Shown piece after piece: positions 63,951 through 64,000 of a stretch of 64,000 nucleotides of DNA. The notes under the pieces are model-generated. The model searched no databases and had not been told where the DNA came from. It was given only the letters and a program-made list of their open reading frames with translations. The stretch is taken from contig NC_134026.1 in NCBI RefSeq assembly GCF_964204645.1, positions 23,516,650 to 23,580,649 on the forward strand, given 5' to 3'. The position numbers and the translations under genes were made by a program. Each line of letters begins with the position of its first letter. Within the stretch, counting starts at the first letter, position 1. This DNA is from Tubulanus polymorphus. Its lineage: Eukaryota; Nemertea; Palaeonemertea; Tubulaniformes; Tubulanidae.

Positions 63951-64000
63951 AGCCGCGATCACACAAGCGTTTTTGGCCCCTGCCAAATTTGGCCCGGAAC
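63951..64000. mobile_element. left end of a second copy of the 19475-type MITE (cut by window)
   Basis: GCCGCGATCACACAA followed by words such as CAAATTTGGCCCGG matches the terminus and first interior words of the element at 19475-19682. The other end and target-site duplication lie outside the window. Confidence 0.75.

Overview
This window is animal nuclear DNA. It is AT-rich, its genes are split by GT-AG introns, it has long intergenic gaps, and it carries several small non-autonomous DNA transposons and microsatellites. All proteins are metazoan. The short-intron style and single-copy gene set suggest a marine invertebrate (deuterostome or lophotrochozoan), but the phylum cannot be fixed from the sequence alone. 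Exon boundaries were worked out by hand from splice sites, reading phase and remembered family sequence. All three complete multi-exon models close in frame.

Layout. 1-3314: non-coding, with a foldback element, a 128-bp hexanucleotide microsatellite and weak coding-like scraps at the left edge. 3315-4445 (+): a single-exon class A GPCR. 10399-6184 (-): complete ANKRD13-type ankyrin/UIM protein, 12 exons, 614 aa. 10400-10776: a 377-bp head-to-head bidirectional promoter with a CTCF-like site. 10777-24491 (+): complete GIT1/2-type ArfGAP, 24 exons, up to 961 aa, with an expanded set of YDSV cassette exons. 26853-55995 (+): complete GRK2/3-type G-protein-coupled-receptor kinase, 19 exons, 709 aa, with a 16.3-kb third intron. 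55996-61603: GRK 3' UTR and intergenic DNA. 61604-window end (+): the first four exons of a GLT1D1-type glycosyltransferase, cut by the window edge.

How the genes fit together. GRK2/3 phosphorylates activated GPCRs. GIT proteins are GRK-interacting ArfGAPs that control receptor endocytosis and build the PIX/PAK/paxillin scaffold. ANKRD13 proteins bind ubiquitinated membrane receptors through UIMs during internalisation. Three consecutive genes therefore serve receptor shut-off and endocytosis, and a GPCR lies beside them. As I recall the human map, GIT2/ANKRD13A (12q24), GIT1/ANKRD13B (17q11) and GRK2/ANKRD13D (11q13) are neighbouring pairs. The window thus looks like an unduplicated ancestral ANKRD13-GIT-GRK block. 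This linkage, and the repeated YDSV cassettes in GIT, are the main points of interest.
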